DNA of 43,643 nt from CAZUZD01 sp964624465 (GCA_964624465.1 CAZUZD010000015.1:1-43643), one strand, 5' to 3'; counted from the stretch's first letter, positions 15,655 to 23,922 are shown. A program made the numbers and translations. The notes: generated by a model not told the origin, from the sequence alone.

Positions 15655-16068
15655 AATGAAGCTCATTGAACCGGATTGAGCTGGCGAGTCAACAACCGGG
15701 AGCGGGGTCGCCCGCCCGCTCCGCGTGCCAGCGGTGCCGCGTGCCCTCGAGACGCGGCCGCCAGATCCGATCGACTCCTTCGACAAAATCGGCCCGGTCA
15801 CCGGGGAGTCGGGTGCCGTCATCGCGGATCGGGCCGGGAGTTCCGGTTCTGGGCCGGGACGGTTATGCTTCAGGAGATCGGTCACTGATGATCGGTCCCC
15901 GTCGATCGATCGGCGACTCCCGGCCCCGCGGCGATGAGTGGCCGCGTTCCAGGCGGATCGCCCGGGTCGACCTTCCGGGGCGAGCCAGACCGGCCGGCGT
16001 GCGCCGCCCGACGATCGGTCGATCCCAGCAGCGATGATGCCCGAAGCACCCGATGATCGGAGCCGAGG
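15655..16068 (+). other. Spacer between tRNA and SPFH gene
   Basis: No gene of convincing composition was seen. A TATGCT hexamer at 15864-15869, preceded by GGT, is the most promoter-like element before the SPFH gene. Short GATCGATCGGCGA-type palindromic stretches follow. Confidence 0.4.
15864..15869 (+). promoter_or_regulatory. Candidate -10 (TATGCT) for SPFH gene
   Basis: GGTTATGCT, about 200 bases before the SPFH ATG; a long leader would result. -35 not evident. Confidence 0.25.
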
Positions 16069-16956
16069 ATGAACGACCCGAACGTCGCGACGCCGAGCCC
16101 GTCCCACCAGTTGCGAGAGATCGCAATCGAGCCCCAGTCGGGGCTCGGCATGTTGATCGGACTGCTGGGCGGACTGCTCATTTGCGGTCTCTGCGCACTC
16201 ACCCTGATTCCGTACCTGGTGGGCCTGGCGGCGCTGGGGGCCCTGCTGTGCCTGTTCGGACTGTGCGGGCTGTTCACGGTGAACCCCAACGAGGCCAAGG
16301 TCCTGCAACTGTTCGGCAGCTACCGGGGGACGGTGCGCAAGCCGGGCCTCCGCTGGGTGAATCCGTTCTATGCCAAGCAGATGATCTCCTTGCGGATCCG
16401 GAACTTCGAGAGCCAGAAGCTCAAGGTCAACGACCGGTCCGGCAGTCCGATCGAGATCGCCGCGGTCGTCGTCTGGCGCGTCGTGGACACGGCCGAAGCC
16501 CTGTTCCATGTCGAGAATTACGACAACTTTGTGCATGTCCAGAGTGAATCGGCCCTGCGCAACATGGCGCTGAGCTACCCGTACGATTCGCACGAGACCG
16601 GCGAGATCGCCCTCCAGAGCCACACGTCCGAGGTGGCCCTGCGGCTCAAGACCGAGATCCAGGACCGGCTCACCCAGGCCGGGGTGGAGGTCCTCGAGGC
16701 GCGGATCAGTCACCTGGCCTACGCCCCCGAGATCGCCCACGCCATGCTCCAGCGTCAGCAGGCCTCCGCGGTGATCGCCGCCCGCCAGAAGATCGTCGAG
16801 GGGGCCGTCGGCATGGTCGAGATGGCGCTCCAGCACCTGGAGGCCAACAAGATCGTCGATCTGGATGCTGCCTCGCGCTCCCAGCTGGTCAGCAACCTGC
16901 TGGTGGTGCTCTGCTCGGAGCGTGGCACCCAGCCCACCGTGAACGTGAATTCCTGA
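16069..16956 (+). CDS. SPFH/Band 7 (stomatin-prohibitin-like) membrane protein
   Basis: A 295-residue protein. After a short polar N-terminus there is a hydrophobic hairpin region at about residues 25-65 (MLIGLLGGLLICGLCALTLIP and then LAALGALLCLFGLCGLF). The SPFH domain follows directly (VNPNEAKVLQLFGSYRGTV, then LRWVNPF, about 66-230). The helical C-terminal part (QRQQASAVIAARQKIVEGAV) is typical of stomatin-like oligomerising scaffolds. Such proteins organise membrane microdomains or protect membrane proteases. A GGAG sits 6 bases before the ATG. It is a stand-alone gene, with no NfeD-type protease neighbour. Confidence 0.9.
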   Translation: MNDPNVATPSPSHQLREIAIEPQSGLGMLIGLLGGLLICGLCALTLIPYLVGLAALGALLCLFGLCGLFTVNPNEAKVLQLFGSYRGTVRKPGLRWVNPFYAKQMISLRIRNFESQKLKVNDRSGSPIEIAAVVVWRVVDTAEALFHVENYDNFVHVQSESALRNMALSYPYDSHETGEIALQSHTSEVALRLKTEIQDRLTQAGVEVLEARISHLAYAPEIAHAMLQRQQASAVIAARQKIVEGAVGMVEMALQHLEANKIVDLDAASRSQLVSNLLVVLCSERGTQPTVNVNS

Positions 16957-17068
16957 TCCCGTCCGGTTCCTCGTGCGGACCGGTCTCGGATCGGTCCACA
17001 CAGCGGACCCGACACGACTGCGCGACCCGGGCGACCCCGCTGAGGTCGATCGGCCGATCCCTGGCCGA

Positions 17069-17353
17069 TCAAAGGCTCTTTGAGTCGTCCAGTTCCGTCC
17101 CTGCCAGCTCTCGCCAGTCGCGAGCGGTCACGACGCTCACTTCTCCGGCTTCGCGATCGACGACAGCCTGGAACAAGACGAATGGGTCGTGAACTCCCCG
17201 GATGTTGAAGCTCACGACCACAGTCGCCGTGCGATCGCCGGGGATCTGGGTGAGGACCGCCGCATCCTCGAGACGTGCCGGGATGGCCCCCTGGGGACAC
17301 GCCTCGCGGTATTTCCTCAACGCCATCGTGAGCGCCTCATCGAGCGACAGCAT
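17069..17353 (-). CDS. Small hypothetical protein, 94 residues
   Basis: A 94-residue soluble protein beginning MLSLDEALTMALRKYREA. The ATG at 17353 is chosen because GAGGGAG lies just upstream; an in-frame GTG at 17386 would start inside a dispersed palindrome and is less likely. The predicted pattern is a helix, then strands (AAVLTQIPG, TATVVVSFNI, DPFVLFQAVVDREAGEVSVV), then a C-terminal helix. No family recognised. It lies between an SPFH gene (opposite strand) and a DUF1501 gene (same strand). Confidence 0.6.
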   Translation of the reverse strand: MLSLDEALTMALRKYREACPQGAIPARLEDAAVLTQIPGDRTATVVVSFNIRGVHDPFVLFQAVVDREAGEVSVVTARDWRELAGTELDDSKSL

Positions 17354-17380
17354 ACCCTGCTCCCTCAGCTTCCAATCGGT

Positions 17381-17402
17381 CCGCACAGCGGACCCTACAC
17401 GA
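17381..17402. repeat. Dispersed palindrome family A (GGTCCGC...GCGGACC)
   Basis: Contains CCGCACAGCGGACCCTAC, one arm of the inverted repeat seen complete at 29404-29457. It is directly joined to the family C hairpin that follows, so the two families can form a composite block. Confidence 0.5.
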
Positions 17403-17407
17403 CGAGC

Positions 17408-17444
17408 GGGGTAGCCCGGACGACTTGCTCGTCCGGGCTACCCC
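17408..17444. terminator. Perfect 16-bp hairpin (family C core)
   Basis: GGGGTAGCCCGGACGA and its exact reverse complement are separated by a 5-base loop (CTTGC). It lies 43 bases beyond the stop of the minus-strand DUF1501 gene, so it could end that transcript. It also belongs to repeat family C and has no T-tract. Confidence 0.5.
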
Positions 17445-17486
17445 GATATTGACCAGCCGTGCGGTACCGGCGCTGAAGCCAGACGC

Positions 17487-18863
17487 TCAGGAGGCGGTCA
17501 GCTCGGGGATGGCCGCTCCGGTCGGCAGGGCGGGGATGGGGCGGGCGGTGCGGTCGGTGAGGGTGAGGCGGGCGGCGTCGAGGCCGAGGTGGGCGTAGAG
17601 GGTGGCGAGCAAGTCGCGGACGCCGACCTTGCGGCTGCGGACCTCGGAGCCGGTGCGATCCGTCGAGCCGACGATCTGGCCGGGAACAATGCCGCCGCCG
17701 CTGAAGAGGAGCGAGACGGCGTGGGGCCAGTGGTCGCGACCGGGCTGCATCACGCCGCTGGCGCTGTCGGCGGCGGTGCTGATCTTCGGAGTGCGGCCGA
17801 ACTCGCCGGTGACGACGACCAGGACGCGGCGGTGCAGGCCGCGGGCGTGCACGTCCTCGATGAGGGCGGTGACGGCCTGGTCGAAGAGGAGGCAGCGGGC
17901 CTTCATGGCGTCGAAGATGTGGTGGTTGACGGCGTGGTCGTCCCAGTTGCCTACCCGGCCGCAGAGCGGGCCGTCGAGGCTGGTGGTCACGACGTCGACG
18001 CCGGCCTCGACCAGCCGCCGGGCCATCAGGCAGCGCTGGCCCCAGGTGTTGCGGCCGTAGCGATCGCGGAGCCTCGGGTCCTCCAGCGAGAGGTCGAACG
18101 CCCGACGCGCCTGCGGGCCGGTGAGCATGCGGAAGGCGCGCTCGCGGTACTGGTCGAACGCGACGGCGCGGGCCGGATCGTCGTACGACCACTGCAAGGC
18201 GTCGAGCCGGCCGGCCAGGTCGCGGCGGGTGCCCAGGCGCGCGGGGTCCTGCACCTCGCCGCCGCCGAGGCCGGGCACGACGAACTGCGGCAGGTTCGGG
18301 TCGCCGGCCACGACGAACGGCTCCCAGCCCGGCCCCAGGTACGAGGCGCCCAGGTACGGGATCGGGTTCACGCCGACGTAGGTGGGCAGCACGCGATCGG
18401 GGTCCAGCGCCGTGCGCTCGCGGTTGGCGATGCAGAACAGGTCGGGGTGCTCGGGCTGGAGCTTGAGCACCTGCTCGGGGTGCCCGGTGAACATCTGCTG
18501 GTTGCCCTGCTGGTGGCAGATGCCCGTGTGCGCCAGCGACCGCAGCACCGAGAACTTGTCGGCGATGGCCGCGTGCCTTGGCAGCAGCTCGCTGAGGTGC
18601 ATACCGGGCACCCGCGTCGCGATCGCCCCGTACGGCCCGCGGATCTCGGCCGGCGCATCGGGCTTGGGGTCATACGTCTCCAGGTGGCTGGCCCCGCCCT
18701 GCAACCACACGACGATCAGCGCCGTCCGCTCGCCGCCAGGGCTCGTCCCCGCCTGGGCCCGGAGCTCCAGCAGTCGGGCGAGCGAGAGTCCCCCGGCCGC
18801 CGCGCGCAGGAACGCACGCCGTCCCACGGTTCCCTGGGTGTCGCCGTCGGCCCGATCGTCCAT
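17487..18863 (-). CDS. DUF1501 domain protein, twin-arginine exported
   Basis: A 458-residue planctomycete DUF1501 protein with an alkaline-phosphatase/sulfatase-like fold. A Tat signal GRRAFLRAAAGG starts at about residue 14. The family's VWLQGGASHLETYDPKPDAP motif follows, with HLSELLPRHAAIADKFSVLRS, and the C-terminal VTGEFGRTPKIS and GRDHWPHAVSLLFSGGG motifs hold likely metal ligands. The ATG at 18863 has GAGGG eight bases upstream. DUF1501 genes usually pair with a DUF1549/DUF1553 cytochrome-like gene; none is adjacent here. Substrate unknown. Confidence 0.92.
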   Translation of the reverse strand: MDDRADGDTQGTVGRRAFLRAAAGGLSLARLLELRAQAGTSPGGERTALIVVWLQGGASHLETYDPKPDAPAEIRGPYGAIATRVPGMHLSELLPRHAAIADKFSVLRSLAHTGICHQQGNQQMFTGHPEQVLKLQPEHPDLFCIANRERTALDPDRVLPTYVGVNPIPYLGASYLGPGWEPFVVAGDPNLPQFVVPGLGGGEVQDPARLGTRRDLAGRLDALQWSYDDPARAVAFDQYRERAFRMLTGPQARRAFDLSLEDPRLRDRYGRNTWGQRCLMARRLVEAGVDVVTTSLDGPLCGRVGNWDDHAVNHHIFDAMKARCLLFDQAVTALIEDVHARGLHRRVLVVVTGEFGRTPKISTAADSASGVMQPGRDHWPHAVSLLFSGGGIVPGQIVGSTDRTGSEVRSRKVGVRDLLATLYAHLGLDAARLTLTDRTARPIPALPTGAAIPELTAS

Positions 18864-19206
18864 CGCGCCGCCCTCGTTTGCCGCCGACCGGTGCACCGCC
18901 CCCGCAGGCCCGATGTTAAACAACTGTTCCTGACCCGGCCAGGCTCGGCCGGGGACCGGACATGGAACGCGTGGATCCCGCCCCGCTCTGCACCCGCCTG
19001 GAGTGGAGTCCAGGTTCCGGCACGCCCCAGGCGCGGCCGCCCTGAGGTGGCGACGGAGAATCTTCCGAGGAGCCGTTGCGTCCGGCTCCAGGGGTCGGGA
19101 CACTCGCGGGGTGCCCGTGCCGCTGCGGCCCGCCGCGCCTCCAGACCGACGGCGGCGCGGCAGCGGTCGAGCGGTGCAGAGCGAGCGCACGTCGGAGGAC
19201 GCGACG
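18864..19206. other. Divergent spacer DUF1501 / DUF1801
   Basis: Minus strand 18913-18918 reads TAACAT, a -10-like hexamer 50 bases before the DUF1501 start. A short palindrome CCTGGA-GTGGAG-TCCAGG lies at 18997-19014. GGAGG at about 19194 serves as ribosome binding site for the DUF1801 gene. No coding sequence seen. Confidence 0.4.
18913..18918 (-). promoter_or_regulatory. Candidate -10 (TAACAT) for DUF1501 gene
   Basis: TAACAT on the minus strand, 50 bases before the start at 18863, inside the AT-richest patch of the spacer (TTGTTTAACAT). Confidence 0.35.
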
Positions 19207-19629
19207 ATGACCGACACGCCCGGTGACGACAAGCCGGCCCGGAAGCCGGCGGCCAGGGCGCGGAGCGCGGGCGCCTCATCGGCCGCGAAGCCGGCGGACG
19301 GCGAGGCCGCGGTGCAGGCGGCGCTCGCCCAGCTGCCGGAGGCCGATCGCCTGCTGGGCGAGCGACTGCACGCGATCGTCCGCGCCAGTGCGCCGGGGCT
19401 GACGCCGAAGCTCTGGTACGGCATGCCGGCCTATGCCAGGGACGGCAAGGTGCTCTGCTTCTTCCAGGCCGCCTCGAAGTTCCAGACCCGTTACGCCACC
19501 TTCGGATTCCAGCACGAGGCGCACCTCGACGACGGCCCGATGTGGCCGGTCGCCTTCGCCCTCACCGAGGTCACCGACGCCGTGGCCGAGCAGATCGCCG
19601 CGCTGGTGCAGCGGGCCGTGGCCGAGTGA
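19207..19629 (+). CDS. DUF1801 domain protein
   Basis: A 140-residue protein. A disordered Ala/Lys/Arg-rich N-terminus (about 1-35) precedes a DUF1801 domain (YdhG/YjbR-like small alpha-beta fold). The domain is marked by LGERLHAIVRASAPGLTPKLWYGMPAYARDGKVLCFF, then FGFQHEAHLDDG and a terminal helix. GTCGGAGG precedes the ATG at a good distance. Members are sometimes called iron chaperones by distant similarity to frataxin-like folds; the role is not established. Stand-alone gene convergent with the nitrobindin-like gene. Confidence 0.8.
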   Translation: MTDTPGDDKPARKPAARARSAGASSAAKPADGEAAVQAALAQLPEADRLLGERLHAIVRASAPGLTPKLWYGMPAYARDGKVLCFFQAASKFQTRYATFGFQHEAHLDDGPMWPVAFALTEVTDAVAEQIAALVQRAVAE

Positions 19630-19830
19630 TCCGGGTCACCCGGTTCGTGGGCCGAGACGACGACCCTTCGAGGTGGCGGGATCGTTCGCGGACCCCGGCT
19701 TCCCCGGCGCCCTGCGGGATCGCGGGCAACCTGCCCCCGGACGCGAACCCGGGCGATCGGGGATCGGACGCGCTCCGCGATCCGGGGGGATCAACAACGA
19801 TGGGGGCGGGCGTCATGGCGCGGCGCGCGG

Positions 19831-20490
19831 TCAGACGGACGCTGACGGGGTCCGGGCGGCCTGGAGGGCCGTGGGGTTGGGGACGGGGGCGGCAACCCGT
19901 CGCAGGGTGTTGCGGTCGGTGTGCAGGAACGGGGCGCTGCGGCCCTGGATCTGCAGGGTGGTGGTCTGCTCGTAGGACCAGGAGCCGTCGGCCTCGACGG
20001 TCACCGTGATCTCGAAGGCGGTGGTCTGGAAGGCAGTGTCGAGGAACGGGTTGGCGAGGATCCCGTTCGTGATCGACCCGCGCCCGGCGCGGAGGGTGAA
20101 GCGGCGGGCGGCGGGCGTCGCGGGGCCGCTGGCCAGCGCCACCAGACCGCGGGGGATCGCCAGGGTCAGGGACACCGTGCCGGTGGCGGGCTCCCAGAGC
20201 CAGTACCCGACCTGGTCGTGGAACATGTCCACCGCGCCCGGTCGCGTGATCCGGGTGTGGTACCGCAGCCCGTAGAAGAGCTGGGGCCCGTTGGTCTGGG
20301 CGTCGATCGGCTCGAGCTCGGCGCGCTCGACGTACGGCTCCTGATGCTGCCCGTCGACCGTCGGATGGACGTCCAGGGACTGCCGCCCCTCCCAGACCCC
20401 GGCCAGCGCTGCCAGCGGCCCGAGCTGTCGCAGGGTGTCGGGATCGGGTTCGGGTTCGGTGTCGATGTCCAGCACCGGCGGTCGAGTCAC
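19831..20490 (-). CDS. Heme-binding beta-barrel (nitrobindin/THAP4-like, DUF1794-type) protein
   Basis: A 219-residue protein. From about residue 25 it shows the FABP-like 10-stranded barrel pattern: LAALAGVWEG at the start, then HDQVGYWLWEPATGTVSLTLAIPRG, a central FTLRAGRGS and a terminal HTDRNTLRRV. The family binds ferric heme through a histidine and can isomerise peroxynitrite in characterised members. The glycine motif is GVWEGRQ instead of the canonical GxWxGxG, so heme binding is plausible but not certain. Starts with GTG. A TTCAC...GTGAA inverted repeat lies just upstream. Confidence 0.75.
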   Translation of the reverse strand: MTRPPVLDIDTEPEPDPDTLRQLGPLAALAGVWEGRQSLDVHPTVDGQHQEPYVERAELEPIDAQTNGPQLFYGLRYHTRITRPGAVDMFHDQVGYWLWEPATGTVSLTLAIPRGLVALASGPATPAARRFTLRAGRGSITNGILANPFLDTAFQTTAFEITVTVEADGSWSYEQTTTLQIQGRSAPFLHTDRNTLRRVAAPVPNPTALQAARTPSASV

Positions 20491-20513
20491 GGCGGGGCCC
20501 CGGAACGGTTCAT

Positions 20514-20535
20514 TTCACAAGATCTGTCAAGTGAA
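20514..20535. promoter_or_regulatory. AT-rich inverted repeat TTCAC-N12-GTGAA
   Basis: A rare AT-rich island in the spacer, 24 bases before the GTG of the nitrobindin-like gene. It contains TTGACA on the minus strand (20525-20530) but no fitting -10 at 17 bases. It could be an operator or the -35 part of a promoter. Confidence 0.3.
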
Positions 20536-20752
20536 TCACGTTAGTCGCCCCGGCTGGTCCAGGCAAGCCGTTCCGGGGGAACGCGGCCGTCGCGGGCGTG
20601 CCGGGGCCACGGGGTGGCCCGGGGCGCCCGCGACCGAACATCGGTCGGGATCCGCCGGGGCCAGGTCCGCAGGGCCGGGGTTCGGTACCGGAGCGGTTTC
20701 CGTCGGGTCGGTTGCGGCCCGGGGGGCGGAATCATCCGGCCACCGGATTGGG

Positions 20753-20781
20753 TTGACAGGTTTTGAGGTCTGCGTTACGAG
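20753..20781 (+). promoter_or_regulatory. Candidate promoter TTGACA-N17-TACGAG for SYLF gene
   Basis: A perfect -35 TTGACA at 20753-20758 and, 17 bases later, TACGAG at 20776-20781 (three of six -10 matches). It is 120 bases before the GTG at 20901. The rest of the 410-bp spacer 20491-20900 holds no gene. Confidence 0.35.
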
Positions 20782-20900
20782 GACGGCTGCGAGGGCGTCG
20801 GCGCCGCTGCCGGGGGACGGAGCGGGGTGGCCGGCGGTCCGCGCCGGATCGAGAGGATCGATCCCCCCGAGACACCGCACCCCTGAGGAAGGAGCCTCCC

Positions 20901-21791
20901 GTGTTGCGCACCCTGATGGGCCGGACGGCCCGCGGCCTGGCGACGATGACCCTGGGCCTGGGCCTGACGCTGGCGGCCGTGCCGGCGCGGGCGGGCGGCG
21001 GCGACGGCGCCACCGCGCTGGGGCCGTCGAACAAGCCGACGAGCAAGGAGGACAAGATCGTCCTCGGCTCGTACAAGCTGCTCCGCGAGTTCGTCAACGA
21101 CGAGGAGAAGGGGATCCCCAGCAGCCTGCTCCGCGAGGCGCGCGGGGTGGCGATCTTCCCGAGGGTCGTGCAGGGCGGGTTCCTGGTCGGCGGCTCGCGC
21201 GGGCACGGGATCCTCATGATCCGCGACGCCAAGGGGGCCTGGACCAACCCGGTGTTCCTGACGGTCACCGGCGGCAGCTTCGGCCTCCAGGCGGGCGCCG
21301 AGGGGTCGGAGGTGCTGCTCGTGTTCCGCGACCTGGACACGATCCGCCGGCTGATGTCGGGCAAGGGGAGCAAGCTGACGTTCGGCGCGGGGGCCTCGGC
21401 CTCGATCGGCCCGATCGGCCGGGGGGTGGCGGCCGGCACCGACCCGAAGTTCAGCGCCGACATCCTCGTCTACTCGCGCGGCAAGGGCGCCTACGCCGGC
21501 GCCAAGCTCGGCGGCAGCATGGTGCACGTCGACAAGAAGGCCAACGCCGCCTACTACGCCGACACCGGCATCAGCGTCGCCCGGGTGCTCGGCCCCGAGA
21601 GCGCCAGCCTGCCCAGGAAGCCGGTCGTCGAGCAGATGCACAAGATCCTGCCCGCCCCCAGGCCCGAGACCGCCCGCTCCGACAAGAAGGCCAAGAAGAC
21701 CAGCGCCCCGGTCCTCGACGACGACGAGGATGACGACGACGACCAGGACGCGAAGACCGCCACCCCCGCCAGCAGCCCGAAGCGCGGCTGA
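20901..21791 (+). CDS. SYLF/YSC84-domain lipid-binding protein with acidic tail
   Basis: A 296-residue exported protein. Its GTG start lies six bases after AAGGAG. Signal peptide about residues 1-32 (ending PARAGG). The SYLF (DUF500/Ysc84) domain spans about 50-240: IPSSLLREARGVAIFPRVVQGGFLVGG, GSRGHGILMIRD, GSFGLQAGAEGSEVLLVF. In other organisms this domain binds phosphoinositides or membranes. After a Lys-rich stretch the protein ends in a strongly acidic tail (DDDEDDDDDQD). Stand-alone gene followed by repeats and an assembly gap. Confidence 0.88.
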   Translation: MLRTLMGRTARGLATMTLGLGLTLAAVPARAGGGDGATALGPSNKPTSKEDKIVLGSYKLLREFVNDEEKGIPSSLLREARGVAIFPRVVQGGFLVGGSRGHGILMIRDAKGAWTNPVFLTVTGGSFGLQAGAEGSEVLLVFRDLDTIRRLMSGKGSKLTFGAGASASIGPIGRGVAAGTDPKFSADILVYSRGKGAYAGAKLGGSMVHVDKKANAAYYADTGISVARVLGPESASLPRKPVVEQMHKILPAPRPETARSDKKAKKTSAPVLDDDEDDDDDQDAKTATPASSPKRG

Positions 21792-21818
21792 GCCTCGCTC
21801 CCCGGCCGATCCGATCGG

Positions 21819-21849
21819 GGTGCCCGGGTTCCGCCTGACGGAGCCCGGA
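21819..21849. repeat. Repeat family E, copy 1
   Basis: A 31-base near-palindrome (CCGGGTTCCGCC / GGAGCCCGG). It is repeated at 22185-22215 with a single difference, so the two copies flank the N-gap as direct repeats. Confidence 0.6.
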
Positions 21850-21879
21850 GACCCCGCCCCGGCCCAGGATCGGTCTGGC

Positions 21880-22123
21880 GTGCCGTGGCCTGAGCGCAGC
21901 GTGGCCACGACGACGATTCCGAGGCCGCCGACCCGGTGCGGCGGATGACGCTCCGCGGATCCGCCCTCCGGGAGTTCGCCGCATCCGTGTNNNNNNNNNN
22001 TAAAGTCAGGAATGGGTCAATTCATAGGCAGGGTTTAGTGGTGGCCCCCAATGATAGGGGGCCCCCCGAGGGTTGCGGGGGGGGCGGGCACGGGGCCCCG
22101 GCGCGCGACAGGCCACGGCACAC
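21880..22123. repeat. Family D palindromic element interrupted by assembly gap
   Basis: The left part 21880-21930 holds GTGCCGTGGCCTGAGCG and AGCGTGGCCACG, plus the inner GATTCCGAGGCC. The right end is AGGCCACGGCACAC at 22110-22123. Ten Ns (21991-22000) stand for unknown length. Sequence just after the gap (22001-22060) is unusually AT-rich for this genome, followed by G/C runs. Confidence 0.5.
21991..22000. other. Assembly gap (10 N)
   Basis: Ten Ns, a fixed-size scaffold gap of unknown true length, in the spacer 21792-22526 between the SYLF and OYE genes. No gene was recognised on either flank. Confidence 0.98.
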
Positions 22124-22184
22124 GGCAATCCCGTCTCGCGGGTCGCCAGCGGCTCGGTCACTGGCTCGACCCCGGAACCGCCCG

Positions 22185-22215
22185 GGTGCCCGGGTTCCGC
22201 CTGGCGGAGCCCGGA
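22185..22215. repeat. Repeat family E, copy 2
   Basis: Identical to 21819-21849 except for one A/G difference in the loop. Forms a near-perfect hairpin. Confidence 0.6.
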
Positions 22216-22344
22216 CCCGCCAGCCACGGACGGAGGACTGGCCTGCGGAGCCTGACCATGACGGCCCGGGTCTGCGCACGGGCAGCGCCGGCCGGGATCT
22301 CCCGGCCTCTGACCGGGTGGGGTCGCGAATCGGGGGCGGGTCGG

Positions 22345-22350
22345 TAAGAT
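22345..22350 (+). promoter_or_regulatory. Candidate -10 (TAAGAT) for OYE gene
   Basis: TCGGTAAGATGGGG, five of six -10 matches if read TAAGAT against TATAAT with one substitution allowed at each inner site; about 180 bases before the start. -35 not evident. Confidence 0.3.
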
Positions 22351-22526
22351 GGGGCCCGCCCTGGCGAGGGGTCGGGCCGTGGGGATGCGTGGGGGGCACC
22401 GGGCGGCACGCGACGTGCCGGCCCGGGAGCCGTCGTCCGCGCCCGGCCGGCCGCGCCGTGGGCGGTCCCGTTCCCGTTCTCTCGTCCTAGCGCCGGGCCG
22501 GTGGGCTCGGGGAGTTTGCTCGACCG

Positions 22527-23690
22527 ATGAGCCGAACCGAGTCTGGACCGTCGCAGCCGCAACCGCAGCCGGGTGGATCTGCCGAGGCCGAGCACGACCG
22601 CGAGGTGCCACAGATCGACCTGCTGAGCCCGCTGGCGATCCGGGGGGTGACCCTGCGGAACCGGATCGCGATGGCCCCGATGTGCCAGTACGTGGCGCAC
22701 GAGGGGTTCGCCTCCGACTGGCACCTGGTGCACCTGGGCAGCCGGGCCGTGGGCGGCGTGGGCCTGGTGATCGTCGAGGCCACGGCGGTGACCCGCGACG
22801 GCCGGATCACGCCGGGCGACCTGGGCATCTGGGACGACGCGCACGCCGAGCCGCTGGCGCGGATCGCGCGATTCCTCAACAGCCAGGGGGCGGTGCCGGG
22901 CATCCAGCTGGCGCACGCCGGCCGCAAGGCGAGCTGCCGGGTGCCGTTCGAGGGGGGCGCCAGCCTCAAGACCCCGGCCGAGGGGGGCTGGACGGTCGTC
23001 GGCCCGAGCCCGATCCCGTTCGCCGAGGGGGACCCCGTCCCCGTGCCGCTCGACGAGGCGGGCCTGGACGAGATCGTCGTCGCCTTCGTCGCCGGGGCCC
23101 GGCGCGCCATCCGGGCCGGCTTCCGGGTCATCGAGATCCACGCCGCCCACGGCTACCTGCTGCACGAGTTCCTCTCGCCCCTGAGCAACCAGCGCAACGA
23201 CGCCTACGGCGGCAGCCTGGCCAACCGGATGCGCCTGCCCCTGCGGGTGGCCGAGGCAGTGCGCGCGGCGATCCCCGCCGAGGCGGCGCTGTTCGTGCGG
23301 ATCTCGGCCACCGACTGGGTCGAGGGGGGCTGGGACCTGCCGCAGTCGGTCGAGCTGGCCCGGGCCCTGAAGCCGCTGGGCGTCGACCTGATCGACTGCT
23401 CCTCGGGCGCCCTGGTGCCCAGGGCGACGATCCCGGTGGCGCACGGATTCCAGGTGCCGTTCGCGCGCCAGATCCGGGAGCAGGCGGGCATCGCCACCGG
23501 CGCCGTCGGGCTGATCACCGAGCCGCACCACGCCGACGAGATCGTCACCGGCGGCGACGCCGACCTGGTGCTCCTGGGCCGCGAGCTGCTCCGCGAGCCG
23601 TACTGGGCGCTCAAGGCCGAGCAGACCCTGGGCGCCGAGCCCCACTGGGCCCTCTCCTATGGCTACGCCGTGCGCCGCCGGCCCAGGTGA
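22527..23690 (+). CDS. NADH:flavin oxidoreductase, Old Yellow Enzyme class III (YqjM-like)
   Basis: A 387-residue FMN enzyme that reduces activated C=C bonds with NAD(P)H. After a disordered 30-residue N-terminus the TIM barrel starts with LLSPLAIRGVTLRNRI. Class III marks are Cys53 in MAPMCQY, HAGRKA near the flavin, substrate-binding His205 and His208 in IHAAHGYLLHEFLSP, GGSLANRMRLPL, and a C-terminal YAVRRRP that resembles the arginine finger of YqjM dimers. The start at 22527 is the first ATG; later starts within the disordered leader are possible. Stand-alone gene with a hairpin 60 bases after its stop. Confidence 0.92.
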   Translation: MSRTESGPSQPQPQPGGSAEAEHDREVPQIDLLSPLAIRGVTLRNRIAMAPMCQYVAHEGFASDWHLVHLGSRAVGGVGLVIVEATAVTRDGRITPGDLGIWDDAHAEPLARIARFLNSQGAVPGIQLAHAGRKASCRVPFEGGASLKTPAEGGWTVVGPSPIPFAEGDPVPVPLDEAGLDEIVVAFVAGARRAIRAGFRVIEIHAAHGYLLHEFLSPLSNQRNDAYGGSLANRMRLPLRVAEAVRAAIPAEAALFVRISATDWVEGGWDLPQSVELARALKPLGVDLIDCSSGALVPRATIPVAHGFQVPFARQIREQAGIATGAVGLITEPHHADEIVTGGDADLVLLGRELLREPYWALKAEQTLGAEPHWALSYGYAVRRRPR

Positions 23691-23748
23691 CCGACCCGGA
23701 GAACCGGCCCGGGCCCCCGGTGCATTCCGGCGCCCGGCCGGCCGCCGC

Positions 23749-23771
23749 AACCCGATTCCCCGGAACGGGTT
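23749..23771. terminator. Hairpin downstream of class III OYE
   Basis: AACCCG(A)TTCC pairs with GGAACGGGTT through about 10 base pairs with one bulged A. It lies some 60 bases after the OYE stop. No T-run. Confidence 0.4.
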
Positions 23772-23842
23772 TCGCCGGAACACCCCTGGCCCCCCCGATG
23801 GCCACGGCGCGCGGGGTGCAGCCGCGACCCGGGCGCGGCCGA

Positions 23843-23848
23843 TAGCAT
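23843..23848 (+). promoter_or_regulatory. Candidate -10 (TAGCAT) for VanZ-like gene
   Basis: GATAGCATGAG, 75 bases before the GTG at 23923; the same TAGCAT precedes the second OYE gene at 41312. Confidence 0.35.
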
Positions 23849-23922
23849 GAGTCGGGCGGTCGTCCGGCCGCCCTTCCCGTTCCCCTCCTGGATCGCGGCC
23901 CGCCTGCACCCCGAGTGACGCC

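Noticed and set aside
17354..17386. GTG start at 17386 for the small minus-strand gene
   Set aside because: It lies inside a dispersed palindrome, whereas ATG 17353 has a good ribosome binding site.
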